From assembly GCF_000019785.1 (NCBI RefSeq), contig NC_010524.1:4266001-4330000 (forward strand): a stretch of 64,000 nucleotides of DNA. Reading direction: 5' to 3'. The translations under genes were made by a program, and so were the position numbers. Within the stretch, counting starts at the first letter, position 1, and the number at the start of each line of letters is the position of its first letter. The DNA is from Leptothrix cholodnii SP-6. Its GTDB lineage: Bacteria; Pseudomonadota; Gammaproteobacteria; Burkholderiales; Burkholderiaceae_C. Under the pieces are notes generated by a model. That model did no database searches, was not told where the DNA came from, and saw nothing but the letters and a program-made list of their open reading frames with translations. Below are positions 55,916-64,000 of this stretch, piece after piece.

Positions 55916-57103
55916 ATGAGCACACGTGACGTTGTCGTTCTGGGCGCAGCGCGTTCGGCCATTGGCACTTTCGGCGGCAGCCTCGCCGACACCGAGCCCG
56001 CCGAGCTGGCCGGCATGGTCATGAAAGAGGCGGTGCTGCGCTCGGGCGTCGACCCGCAGGCCATCAACTACGTGACGGTGGGCAACTGCATCCCCACCGA
56101 CAGCCGCTTCGCCTACGTCGCCCGCGTGGCCTCGATCCAGGCCGGCCTGTCGAAGGATTCGGTGGCGATGGCCGTCAACCGCCTGTGCTCGTCGGGCCTG
56201 CAGGGCATCGTGACGACCTCGCAGAACATCCTGCTGGGCGACTGCGACTACGGCGTGGGCGGCGGTGTCGAGGTGATGAGCCGCGGCGCCTACCTGTCGA
56301 CCGCGATGCGCAGCGGCGCGCGCATGGGCGACACCAAGATGATCGACTCGATGGTCGCCACCCTGACCGACCCGTTCGGCGTCGGCCACATGGGCGTGAC
56401 GGCCGAGAACCTGGTCACCAAGTGGGGCATCACCCGCGAGGAGCAGGACGCGCTGGCGGTCGAGTCGCATCGCCGTGCCGCGCTGGCGATCGCCGAAGGC
56501 CGCTTCAAGAGCCAGATCGTGCCGATCGTCAAGCAGACCCGCAAGGGCGAGGTCACGTTCGACACCGACGAGCACGTGAAGGCCAACACCACGATGGAAA
56601 CGCTGGCCAAGATGAAGCCGGCGTTCAAGAAGGAAGGCGGCACCGTGACCGCCGGCAACGCCTCGGGCATCAACGACGGCGCCGCCTTCTTCGTGCTGGC
56701 CGACGCCGCCCGTGCCGCTGCCGACGGCCACAAGGCGATCGCCCGCCTGGTGTCCTACGCCGTGGCCGGCGTGCCCAACGAGGTGATGGGCGAAGGCCCG
56801 ATCCCGGCCACCAAGCTGGCGCTCAAGAAGGCCGGCCTGCGGCTCGACCAGATCGACGTCATCGAGTCGAACGAAGCCTTCGCGGCCCAGGCCATCGCGG
56901 TCGCGCGTGGCCTGGAATTCGACATGAGCAAGGTGAACCCGAACGGCGGCGCGATCGCGCTGGGCCACCCGGTCGGCTGCTCGGGCGCCTTCCTGGCGAC
57001 CAAGGCGATCTACGAACTGCAGCGCACCGGTGGCCGCTACGCGCTGGTGACGATGTGCATCGGCGGCGGCCAGGGCATCGCGACGATCTTCGAGCGCATC
57101 TGA
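55916..57103 (+). CDS. Acetyl-CoA C-acetyltransferase (thiolase)
   Basis: A biosynthetic/degradative thiolase that condenses two acetyl-CoA or cleaves 3-ketoacyl-CoA. The 395-residue protein has all catalytic residues: C91 in NRLCSSGLQ, H351 in ALGHPVGCSG and C381 in VTMCIGGGQG. AGGAG lies upstream of the ATG, with a -10-like TATGCT at 55874-55879. The gene is divergent from the antiporter. It could serve fatty acid oxidation, ketone metabolism or polyhydroxybutyrate formation; paralogues cannot be separated here. A strong terminator follows. Confidence 0.95.
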   Translation: MSTRDVVVLGAARSAIGTFGGSLADTEPAELAGMVMKEAVLRSGVDPQAINYVTVGNCIPTDSRFAYVARVASIQAGLSKDSVAMAVNRLCSSGLQGIVTTSQNILLGDCDYGVGGGVEVMSRGAYLSTAMRSGARMGDTKMIDSMVATLTDPFGVGHMGVTAENLVTKWGITREEQDALAVESHRRAALAIAEGRFKSQIVPIVKQTRKGEVTFDTDEHVKANTTMETLAKMKPAFKKEGGTVTAGNASGINDGAAFFVLADAARAAADGHKAIARLVSYAVAGVPNEVMGEGPIPATKLALKKAGLRLDQIDVIESNEAFAAQAIAVARGLEFDMSKVNPNGGAIALGHPVGCSGAFLATKAIYELQRTGGRYALVTMCIGGGQGIATIFERI

Positions 57104-57147
57104 TCGACACATGTAGCGCGCCAATTGCGCGCTTAGAACCTGCCAAC

Positions 57148-57177
57148 AAAAACGGCACGCTAACGCGTGCCGTTTTT
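57148..57177. terminator. Bidirectional rho-independent terminator after the thiolase gene
   Basis: AAAAACGGCACGC (57148-57160) and GCGTGCCGTTTTT (57165-57177) form a perfect 13-bp stem with a TAAC loop. It serves the thiolase gene (plus strand) and the lipoprotein gene (minus strand), which ends at 57192. Confidence 0.93.
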
Positions 57178-57191
57178 CATTGCTTAAGCAG

Positions 57192-57566
57192 TTATTGCTT
57201 CTGGCAAATTGGTGTGACCGTGTAGGTAGTCGGCTCAACCTTCCAAGCTGCCCCAGACATCAAATCGATCGGGATACTGAAAATACCGAAATCAAGCAGA
57301 ATTCCGAGCAACGACGTGGGATCGAAGGTTTCGGTTGTGTCTGCTGTGACCGCCTGACAACCATCTTTCTCTGCTCGAATGCTGTGCGGCTTGCCCTTCT
57401 TGACACTGACGCTCGCACTATCCAACCCGCGAGCTGCACCATCCACATAAATGGTAGTGCCTTTCTCGATTGAATTCACGCTGATCGTTTCGCTGGTTCC
57501 TTTGATGATGGAAGAACAACCACCAAGCGCGACCACGCATGCAAGCGCCAAAAACTTTAATTTCAT
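57192..57566 (-). CDS. AT-rich lipoprotein gene, PEGA-like
   Basis: A 124-residue lipoprotein: signal MKLKFLALACVVALGGCSS with lipobox LGGC (lipidated C17), then SIIKGTSETISVNS and a PEGA-like repeat TIYVDGAARGLDSASVSVKKGKPHSI. A hydrophobic stretch follows (LLGILLDFGIFSIPIDLM). AGGGA precedes the ATG at 57566. The gene and its flanks (about 57180-57650) are clearly richer in A and T, with AT-ending codons, unlike every neighbour, so recent transfer is likely. Its function is unknown; an outer-membrane or periplasmic location is expected. Confidence 0.75.
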   Translation of the reverse strand: MKLKFLALACVVALGGCSSIIKGTSETISVNSIEKGTTIYVDGAARGLDSASVSVKKGKPHSIRAEKDGCQAVTADTTETFDPTSLLGILLDFGIFSIPIDLMSGAAWKVEPTTYTVTPICQKQ

Positions 57567-57679
57567 GAAAATCCCTGAAGTCATAGTGAAGCCGACACTT
57601 TAATGTTGCGATCCGCAACAAGCAATTGTCGGCAAGCGATCAACTCAGCAAAAAGGTGCGGATTTGTTGGGAATTCAAC

Positions 57680-57982
57680 TCACTCTGACTTGGCCAGCAG
57701 CTCGAAATGCTCCACCACCGGCGGCTGGGCGAAAAACGGCCCGACGATGGCGCGCCAGTCGGCAAACGCCGGCGACTGGCGGAAGTCGACCGTGTGGTTC
57801 TCCAGCGTGGCCCACCAGATCATCAGCACGTAGCGCTCGGGCGACTCGATGCCCTTGTTGACCTTGAAACCGCTGAAACCCTTGGCCTTGGCGATCACGG
57901 TGTTCAGGCCGAGCTGGATCGCGGCGTCGAATTCGGCCTGGCGGCCGGGCTGGATGCGGATGTCGGCAACTTCGAGAATCAT
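57680..57982 (-). CDS. Antibiotic biosynthesis monooxygenase (ABM)-fold protein
   Basis: A 100-residue protein of the dimeric alpha/beta-barrel (ABM/Dabb-like) superfamily: ILEVADIRIQPGRQAEFDAAI, KAKGFSGFKVNKGIESPERYVLMIWWATLENHTVDFRQSPAF. Members are heme-degrading or quinone-type monooxygenases, or have no known substrate. Cytoplasmic, single-domain. It is monocistronic between the AT-rich lipoprotein gene and yaeQ. GAC-type spacing leaves the start at ATG 57982 as the natural choice. Confidence 0.82.
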   Translation of the reverse strand: MILEVADIRIQPGRQAEFDAAIQLGLNTVIAKAKGFSGFKVNKGIESPERYVLMIWWATLENHTVDFRQSPAFADWRAIVGPFFAQPPVVEHFELLAKSE

Positions 57983-58071
57983 CGGGGTCTCCGGTGGGTT
58001 GTGGATGACGCGGCATCGTAGCCGCGCCGTCCGGGCCAGGCCGGCACAGGGGCGCCACCTAGAATCCGCCG

Positions 58072-58626
58072 ATGGCCATCCGTTCCACGATCTACAAAGC
58101 CGAGCTGTCCGTCGCCGACATCGACCGCGGTTATTACGCCGACCATGCGCTGACGCTGGCGCGGCATCCGTCCGAAACCGAGGAGCGGCTGATGGTGCGC
58201 ATCCTCGCTTTCGCGCTCAACGCCCACGAGCGCCTGGCGCTGGCCGGCGACATCTCGTCGGACGACGAGCCCGCGCTCTGGCGGCGCGACGACACCGGCG
58301 CGATCGAGCAGTGGATCGAGGTCGGGCTGCCCGACGAGCGCGTGCTGCGCCGCGCCTGCGGCCGCGCCGACGAGGTGCTGCTGCTGGCCTACGGCAACCG
58401 CAAGGCCGAAGCCTGGTGGGCCGACAACAAGGGCGCCCTCGCACGCAACCGCAACCTGAGCGTGAGCTTCCTGCCCGAAGACGCCTGCGTCGCCCTCGCC
58501 GCGCTGGCCGAGCGCTCGATGCGCCTGGGCGTGACGATCCAGGACGGCCACGTGCTGGTGAGCGGCGCCAAGGGCAGTGCCGAGCTCACGCCGGTCGAGT
58601 GGCAGCGGCCGGCTCCCCAGCGGTAG
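58072..58626 (+). CDS. yaeQ: YaeQ family protein
   Basis: A 184-residue YaeQ-type protein with a PD-(D/E)XK-like fold. It begins AIRSTIYKAELSVADIDRGYYADHALTLARHPSE and has the family stretches ERLMVRILAFALNAHERL, DEPALWRRDDTGAIEQWIEVGLPDERVLRRA and VLLLAYG. YaeQ was first noted as able to compensate for loss of RfaH; its biochemical role is uncertain. Length and order of motifs are normal. It is separated from prfC by 139 bp. Confidence 0.92.
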   Translation: MAIRSTIYKAELSVADIDRGYYADHALTLARHPSETEERLMVRILAFALNAHERLALAGDISSDDEPALWRRDDTGAIEQWIEVGLPDERVLRRACGRADEVLLLAYGNRKAEAWWADNKGALARNRNLSVSFLPEDACVALAALAERSMRLGVTIQDGHVLVSGAKGSAELTPVEWQRPAPQR

Positions 58627-58765
58627 GCCAGACGCGTCCGCAAGCGACTTTCCCCGCCCCGATCCGGCTTTCCTGACGCGAATGGCCGCCAGGCCGCGGG
58701 CAGCAGCGACAATCCCGCCTTTGCCGCCGGCCGTCTTGGCTGCGGCTCAGCCGCCCGGCCGATCC

Positions 58766-60409
<1,644 letters not shown>

Positions 60410-60422
60410 CCGCAGGCTCCGG

Positions 60423-61595
60423 TCAGTCGACCGGGTTCGCGCTCGGCAGCGGATAGGAGCCCGGCACCAGGATGCGGCGGTCGACGTTGGTCAGCTTCGT
60501 GTGGCCGCAGAAGGCCATCGTCACGTCGAGCTCCTTGTGCAGGATCTCCAGCGCCTTGGTGACGCCGGCCTCGCCCATCGCGCCCAGGCCGTAGACCATC
60601 GCGCGGCCGATCATCGTGCCGCGGGCGCCGAGCGCCCAGGCTTTCAGCACATCCTGGCCGCTGCGGATGCCACCGTCCATCCAGACCTCGATCCGGTCGC
60701 CGACCGCCTCGACGATCGCCGGCAGGGCCTCGATCGAGCTCAGCGCGCCGTCGAGCTGGCGGCCGCCGTGGTTGCTGACGACGATCGCGTCGGCGCCGCT
60801 GGCCACCGCGAGCCTGGCGTCTTCGACGTCCTGGATTCCTTTCAGGATCAGCTTGCCGCCCCATTGCGCCTTGACCCAGGCCACGTCGGCCCACGACAAG
60901 GTGGGGTCGAACTGCTCGTTGGTCCAGGCCGACAGCGAGCGCATGTTGCTCACGCCCTTGACGTGGCCGACCAGGTTGCGGAAGGTGTGGCGCCGGGTGC
61001 CCGCCATGCCGAGGCACCAGCGCGGCTTGGTCATCAGGTTGATGATGTTCTTGAGCGTCGGCCTGGGCGGCGCGGTCAGGCCGTTCTTGAGATCCTTGTG
61101 GCGCTGGCCGATCACCTGCAGGTCGAGCGTCAGCACCAGCGCACTGCACTTGGCGGCGCGACAGCGTTCGATCATGCGGGCCATCGCGTCGCGGTCGCGC
61201 ATCATGTAGAGCTGAAACCAGAACGGCGCGGTGGTGTTCTGCGCGATGTCCTCGATCGAGCAGATGCTCATGGTCGAGAGCGTGAACGGGATGCCGAACT
61301 TCTCGGCCGCGCGCGCGGCGTGGATCTCGCCGTCGGCGTGCTGCATGCCGGTCAGGCCGACCGGCGCGATCGCCACCGGCATCCGGGCGTCGATGCCGAT
61401 CATCTTGACGGCGGTGCTGCGGTTCTCCATGTTGACCGCGACGCGCTGGCGCAGCTTGATCTTCTGGAACTCGCTCTCGTTGGCGCGGTAGGTGCTCTCG
61501 GTCCACGAGCCGGAATCGGCGTAGTCGTAGAACATGCGCGGCACGCGCTTCTCGGCCAGAACACGCAGGTCTTCGATGGTGGTGATGACGGTCAC
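60423..61595 (-). CDS. lldD: FMN-dependent alpha-hydroxy acid dehydrogenase (L-lactate dehydrogenase type)
   Basis: A 390-residue flavoenzyme oxidising L-2-hydroxy acids, most likely L-lactate, at the membrane. It has the FMN/substrate motifs PVAIAPVGLTGMQHADGE, FWFQLYMMRDRD, VVSNHGGRQLDG (catalytic His of the HGG signature) and EVWMDGGIRSGQDVLKA. The start is GTG 61595 because AGGAG lies 6 bp upstream, and the residues upstream of it in the open frame are not conserved. A LysR regulator is encoded on the same strand just upstream (69 bp). Mandelate or glycolate oxidation cannot be excluded. Confidence 0.9.
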   Translation of the reverse strand: MTVITTIEDLRVLAEKRVPRMFYDYADSGSWTESTYRANESEFQKIKLRQRVAVNMENRSTAVKMIGIDARMPVAIAPVGLTGMQHADGEIHAARAAEKFGIPFTLSTMSICSIEDIAQNTTAPFWFQLYMMRDRDAMARMIERCRAAKCSALVLTLDLQVIGQRHKDLKNGLTAPPRPTLKNIINLMTKPRWCLGMAGTRRHTFRNLVGHVKGVSNMRSLSAWTNEQFDPTLSWADVAWVKAQWGGKLILKGIQDVEDARLAVASGADAIVVSNHGGRQLDGALSSIEALPAIVEAVGDRIEVWMDGGIRSGQDVLKAWALGARGTMIGRAMVYGLGAMGEAGVTKALEILHKELDVTMAFCGHTKLTNVDRRILVPGSYPLPSANPVD

Positions 61596-61663
61596 GGCGG
61601 TCTCCTCTTTTGTAACTGGCCGCGATGCTAGCGAGTGGGGAGGCGGCGTACCGCGAAATATCT

Positions 61664-62584
61664 TCAGGCCGCGGCGGAAAGCGCTTCGCGGCCACGCGCC
61701 GCCGCATCGGCACAGACACCGGCGAGCCAGCTCGAGAAGTCGAGCGCGGCCGGGTTGGCGGTCTGGACGAGCTGGAAATACTGCGACGCGGGCGTCGCCG
61801 TCACCTTGAGCACCGGGCGCAGGGTGCCGCTGTCGAGCCAGTGCCGGGCCAGCGACGGCCGCGCCAGCGCGATGCCCTGGCCGCAGACGGCGGCTTCGAG
61901 CGTCAGGCCCAGGTCGACCAGCCTCGGTCCGGTCGAAGGCTCGGGCCAGTCGAGCCCGGCGGCGCGCAACCACGGCGACCAGGGCTCGACCGGCGTGCGC
62001 AGCAGCGCAAAACGCGCCAGATCGGCCGGCTCGGCCGGCAGGCCGCAGCGCGCCAGCAGGCCGGGGCTGGCGAGCGGCACCACGCAGTCGTGCATCAACG
62101 GCGCGGCACCGAACGCGGCGGCATCGCCGTGGCGGATCTCGACGTCGGCCTCGGCGGAGCCGGCGTGCTCCAGGAACGGGATCGACAGCACCACCTCCAG
62201 CTCGACCTGCGGGTGCGCGGCGGTGTACTGCTCCAGCGCCGGCACCAGGATCAGGCGGGCGAAGGTGGGCGGCGCGCTGACCCGCAGCTTCTGCATGCGC
62301 TGGCGCGCGCGCTGATGCAGGGGCACGGTGGCCAGCAGGCCGAGCGCGGCGCGCACCTGCGCGAGATACTCCTTGCCGTGTGCCGTCAAGGCCAGCGCGC
62401 GCGCGCCACGCACCAGCAGGGCCGCGCCGAGCAGGTCCTCGAGCGTGACGATGCGCTTGCTGACGGCACTGGCGGTGATGGCCAGCTCGTCGGCAGCGCG
62501 CTCGTAGCTGCCCAGCCGCGCGACGGCATCGAACGCCCTCAAGGCATCGATCGACGGAAAGCGCAGGTCGGAGGGCGTGGACAT
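61664..62584 (-). CDS. LysR-family transcriptional regulator
   Basis: A 306-residue LTTR of the GcvA-like branch with N-terminal helix-turn-helix (SYERAADELAITASAVSKRIVTLEDLLGAALLVR, about 24-57) and a substrate domain from about 90 to 300. It lies directly upstream of the lldD-type gene on the same strand, so it probably controls that gene; LTTRs usually regulate a divergent neighbour, and the gene at 62818 is ribosomal, which makes this layout slightly atypical. The effector is unknown. Confidence 0.9.
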   Translation of the reverse strand: MSTPSDLRFPSIDALRAFDAVARLGSYERAADELAITASAVSKRIVTLEDLLGAALLVRGARALALTAHGKEYLAQVRAALGLLATVPLHQRARQRMQKLRVSAPPTFARLILVPALEQYTAAHPQVELEVVLSIPFLEHAGSAEADVEIRHGDAAAFGAAPLMHDCVVPLASPGLLARCGLPAEPADLARFALLRTPVEPWSPWLRAAGLDWPEPSTGPRLVDLGLTLEAAVCGQGIALARPSLARHWLDSGTLRPVLKVTATPASQYFQLVQTANPAALDFSSWLAGVCADAAARGREALSAAA

Positions 62585-62624
62585 CGCGACAACTCTAGTT
62601 CAAGCCGAAGGACAAAGGCGCACG

Positions 62625-62654
62625 TTGCCTCTTTTGGGAGCACCAAGCTATACT
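62625..62654 (+). promoter_or_regulatory. Promoter of the str (rpsL-rpsG-fusA) operon
   Basis: TTGCCT (62625-62630) and TATACT (62649-62654) are 18 bp apart, giving a start about 157 bp before rpsL. The leader then contains a strong hairpin (62704-62734). The strength of the -10 fits a highly expressed ribosomal operon. Confidence 0.7.
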
Positions 62655-62703
62655 TGCGGGCTTTCGACCGTCAGCGTCGGAGCCTGGGTCTGCTTCAGAC
62701 AGT

Positions 62704-62740
62704 GCCTGCGGAGGTTTCCAAGCCTCACGCAGGCTTTGTT
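62704..62740 (+). promoter_or_regulatory. Terminator-like hairpin in the str operon leader
   Basis: GCCTGCGGAGG (62704-62714) pairs with CCTC-A-CGCAGGC (62723-62734), an 11-bp stem with one bulged base, followed by TTTGTTG. The hairpin sits about 80 bp before the rpsL start, so it could attenuate transcription of the operon or serve as a processing site. Confidence 0.6.
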
Positions 62741-62817
62741 GCTTGCACCACCCGGTTCGCGCCGATGATCCGGCGGCGAAAACGATCAACGTAACTTCAA
62801 ACGGGAACAAGTTACCC

Positions 62818-63195
62818 ATGCCAACCATCAACCAGCTCGTGCGCCAAGGCCGTGAGGTCGAGGTCACGAAATCCAAGTCGCCTGCGATGCAGAACTGCCC
62901 GCAGCGCCGCGGTGTCTGCACCCGCGTGTACACCACGACCCCGAAGAAGCCGAACTCGGCGCTTCGCAAGGTCGCCAAGGTGCGCCTGACCAACGGTTTC
63001 GAGGTCATCTCGTACATCGGCGGCGAAGGCCACAACCTGCAGGAACACAGTGTCGTGCTCGTGCGCGGCGGCCGTGTCAAGGACTTGCCGGGTGTGCGTT
63101 ACCACATCGTGCGCGGTTCGCTCGACCTGCAAGGCGTCAAGGATCGCAAGCAGTCGCGCTCCAAGTACGGCTCGAAGCGCCCGAAGAAGGCCTGA
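62818..63195 (+). CDS. rpsL: 30S ribosomal protein S12
   Basis: S12 lies at the decoding centre of the 30S subunit. The 125-residue protein is standard ([76 protein letters not shown]). The residues linked to streptomycin resistance (TTPKKPN, K43 area, and VKDLPG) are of the sensitive type. It is first in the str operon, with rpsG 162 bp downstream. Confidence 0.99.
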   Translation: MPTINQLVRQGREVEVTKSKSPAMQNCPQRRGVCTRVYTTTPKKPNSALRKVAKVRLTNGFEVISYIGGEGHNLQEHSVVLVRGGRVKDLPGVRYHIVRGSLDLQGVKDRKQSRSKYGSKRPKKA

Positions 63196-63357
63196 TCACA
63201 GGTCACGTCTTCGTCACCCGGCGCGGTCAGACTGCGCGGTGTCGAAGCAGCGGCCACCACAACCGTGGTGGGCGAGTAAGTGGGTTGTTGTATTTGCCGA
63301 CATCCCAGGCTGCAGGCCTGAAGCCAGCCGCCAACTGAAGCATCGAAAGGAATTGAT
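63196..63357 (+). promoter_or_regulatory. Intercistronic region rpsL-rpsG
   Basis: A 162-bp spacer without a gene. CCACCAC (63254-63260) and GTGGTGG (63265-63271) form a 7-bp stem with an AACC loop. In E. coli S7 represses its own operon by binding the rpsL-rpsG interval; whether this hairpin serves that purpose here is not known. GAAAGGA precedes the rpsG ATG. Confidence 0.45.
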
Positions 63358-63828
63358 ATGCCACGTCGTCGCGAAGTCCCCAAACGGGAGATCCTGCCTG
63401 ATCCGAAATTCGGTTCGGTCGATCTGTCCAAGTTCATGAACGTCATCATGGAATCGGGCAAGAAGGCTGTTGCCGAGCGCATCATCTACGGCGCCCTCGA
63501 GCAGGTCGAGAAGAAGGCCGGCAAGGATCCGATGGAAATCTTCCTGACCGCGCTGAACAACGTCAAGCCGATGGTCGAAGTGAAGTCACGCCGCGTCGGT
63601 GGTGCGAACTACCAAGTTCCCGTGGAAGTTCGCCCCATCCGCCGGATGGCTCTGGCCATGCGCTGGCTGAAGGAATCGGCCCGCAAGCGCAGCGAGAAGT
63701 CCATGGCCCAGCGCCTGGCCAACGAGCTGATGGAAGCCTGCGAAGGCCGTGGCGGCGCGATGAAGAAGCGCGACGAAGTGCACCGCATGGCTGAAGCCAA
63801 CAAGGCGTTCTCGCACTTCCGTTTCTGA
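63358..63828 (+). CDS. rpsG: 30S ribosomal protein S7
   Basis: S7 organises the head of the 30S subunit and binds 16S rRNA. The 156-residue protein is standard ([82 protein letters not shown]). GAAAGGAATTGAT before the ATG gives a clear ribosome-binding site. fusA follows after 84 bp. Confidence 0.99.
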   Translation: MPRRREVPKREILPDPKFGSVDLSKFMNVIMESGKKAVAERIIYGALEQVEKKAGKDPMEIFLTALNNVKPMVEVKSRRVGGANYQVPVEVRPIRRMALAMRWLKESARKRSEKSMAQRLANELMEACEGRGGAMKKRDEVHRMAEANKAFSHFRF

Positions 63829-63855
63829 TCCGGTCCACCCGACCTTGACCCCTGA

Positions 63856-64000
<145 letters not shown>

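Noticed and set aside
54047..57238. A 1063-codon open frame on the minus strand spanning the KefB-like gene and the thiolase gene
   Set aside because: It is partly antisense to the thiolase gene and out of frame with the antiporter. Long antisense frames are expected at this GC content and codon bias; the product has no recognisable domain.

Overview
The window is GC-rich, tightly packed bacterial chromosome. Gene content and order point to a betaproteobacterium of the order Burkholderiales, probably the Leptothrix/Sphaerotilus/Rubrivivax group; this is inferred from protein families and synteny, not from a search. Supporting signs are the caa3-type cox operon with the DUF2970, DUF2909 and small-assembly proteins, a cysteine-poor DksA, hslVU behind a STAS protein, IcmF, and the rpsL-rpsG-fusA start of the str operon. 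There is no prophage, insertion sequence, CRISPR array, rRNA or tRNA that I can recognise. Most of the window is core genome with a few accessory genes.

Layout. 1-1760: end of a chemotaxis locus (tail of a probable receptor, cheW, cheB). 1833-11103: a sulfur block with a split YeeE/YedE transporter, the sulfate ABC transporter (sbp-cysT-cysW-cysA), then on the opposite strand a TIR-membrane-PASTA-SH3 protein, a gamma-glutamyltransferase-family enzyme and a CysB-type regulator. 11298-16379: housekeeping genes (thioredoxin, phosphatase, secB, gpsA, trmL, comF, bioC-like). 16728-26148: the cytochrome c oxidase cluster, with structural subunits, Cu delivery (Cox11, SCO), SURF1 and heme A synthesis (ctaA, ctaB). 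26155-31391: uup, pal, lnt and corC on the minus strand. 31590-37200: a COG0523 metal GTPase, dksA, a STAS protein and hslVU. 37224-38685: coaX and an unknown gene. 38831-41952: a nitrate/nitrite-type ABC transporter whose leader carries a strong terminator. 42382-45672: icmF behind a perfect 20-bp palindrome. 45700-50267: metallo-hydrolase, a tiny basic protein, an FAD oxidoreductase and an NYN/OST-HTH protein. 50408-53731: a NarX/NarL-like two-component pair and a beta-propeller of the kind linked to PQQ-dependent catabolism. 53778-62584: small unknown, KefB-like exchanger, thiolase, an AT-rich lipoprotein gene, monooxygenase-fold protein, yaeQ, prfC, an alpha-hydroxy acid dehydrogenase and a LysR regulator. 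62818-64000: rpsL, rpsG and the start of fusA.

How the genes fit together. The cox cluster holds what is needed to build one oxidase: subunits I, II (with fused cytochrome c) and III, CuA and CuB metallation factors, and heme A enzymes in an ATGA-overlapping run. The sulfur block pairs uptake genes with a CysB-family activator, and the glutathione-type hydrolase beside cysB may supply cysteine by scavenging. The most unusual gene is the membrane-anchored TIR protein (6914-8371), which joins a TIR domain with an intact candidate catalytic glutamate to extracytoplasmic wall-binding-type modules. The clearest regulatory signals are the nrtA leader terminator and the icmF palindrome.
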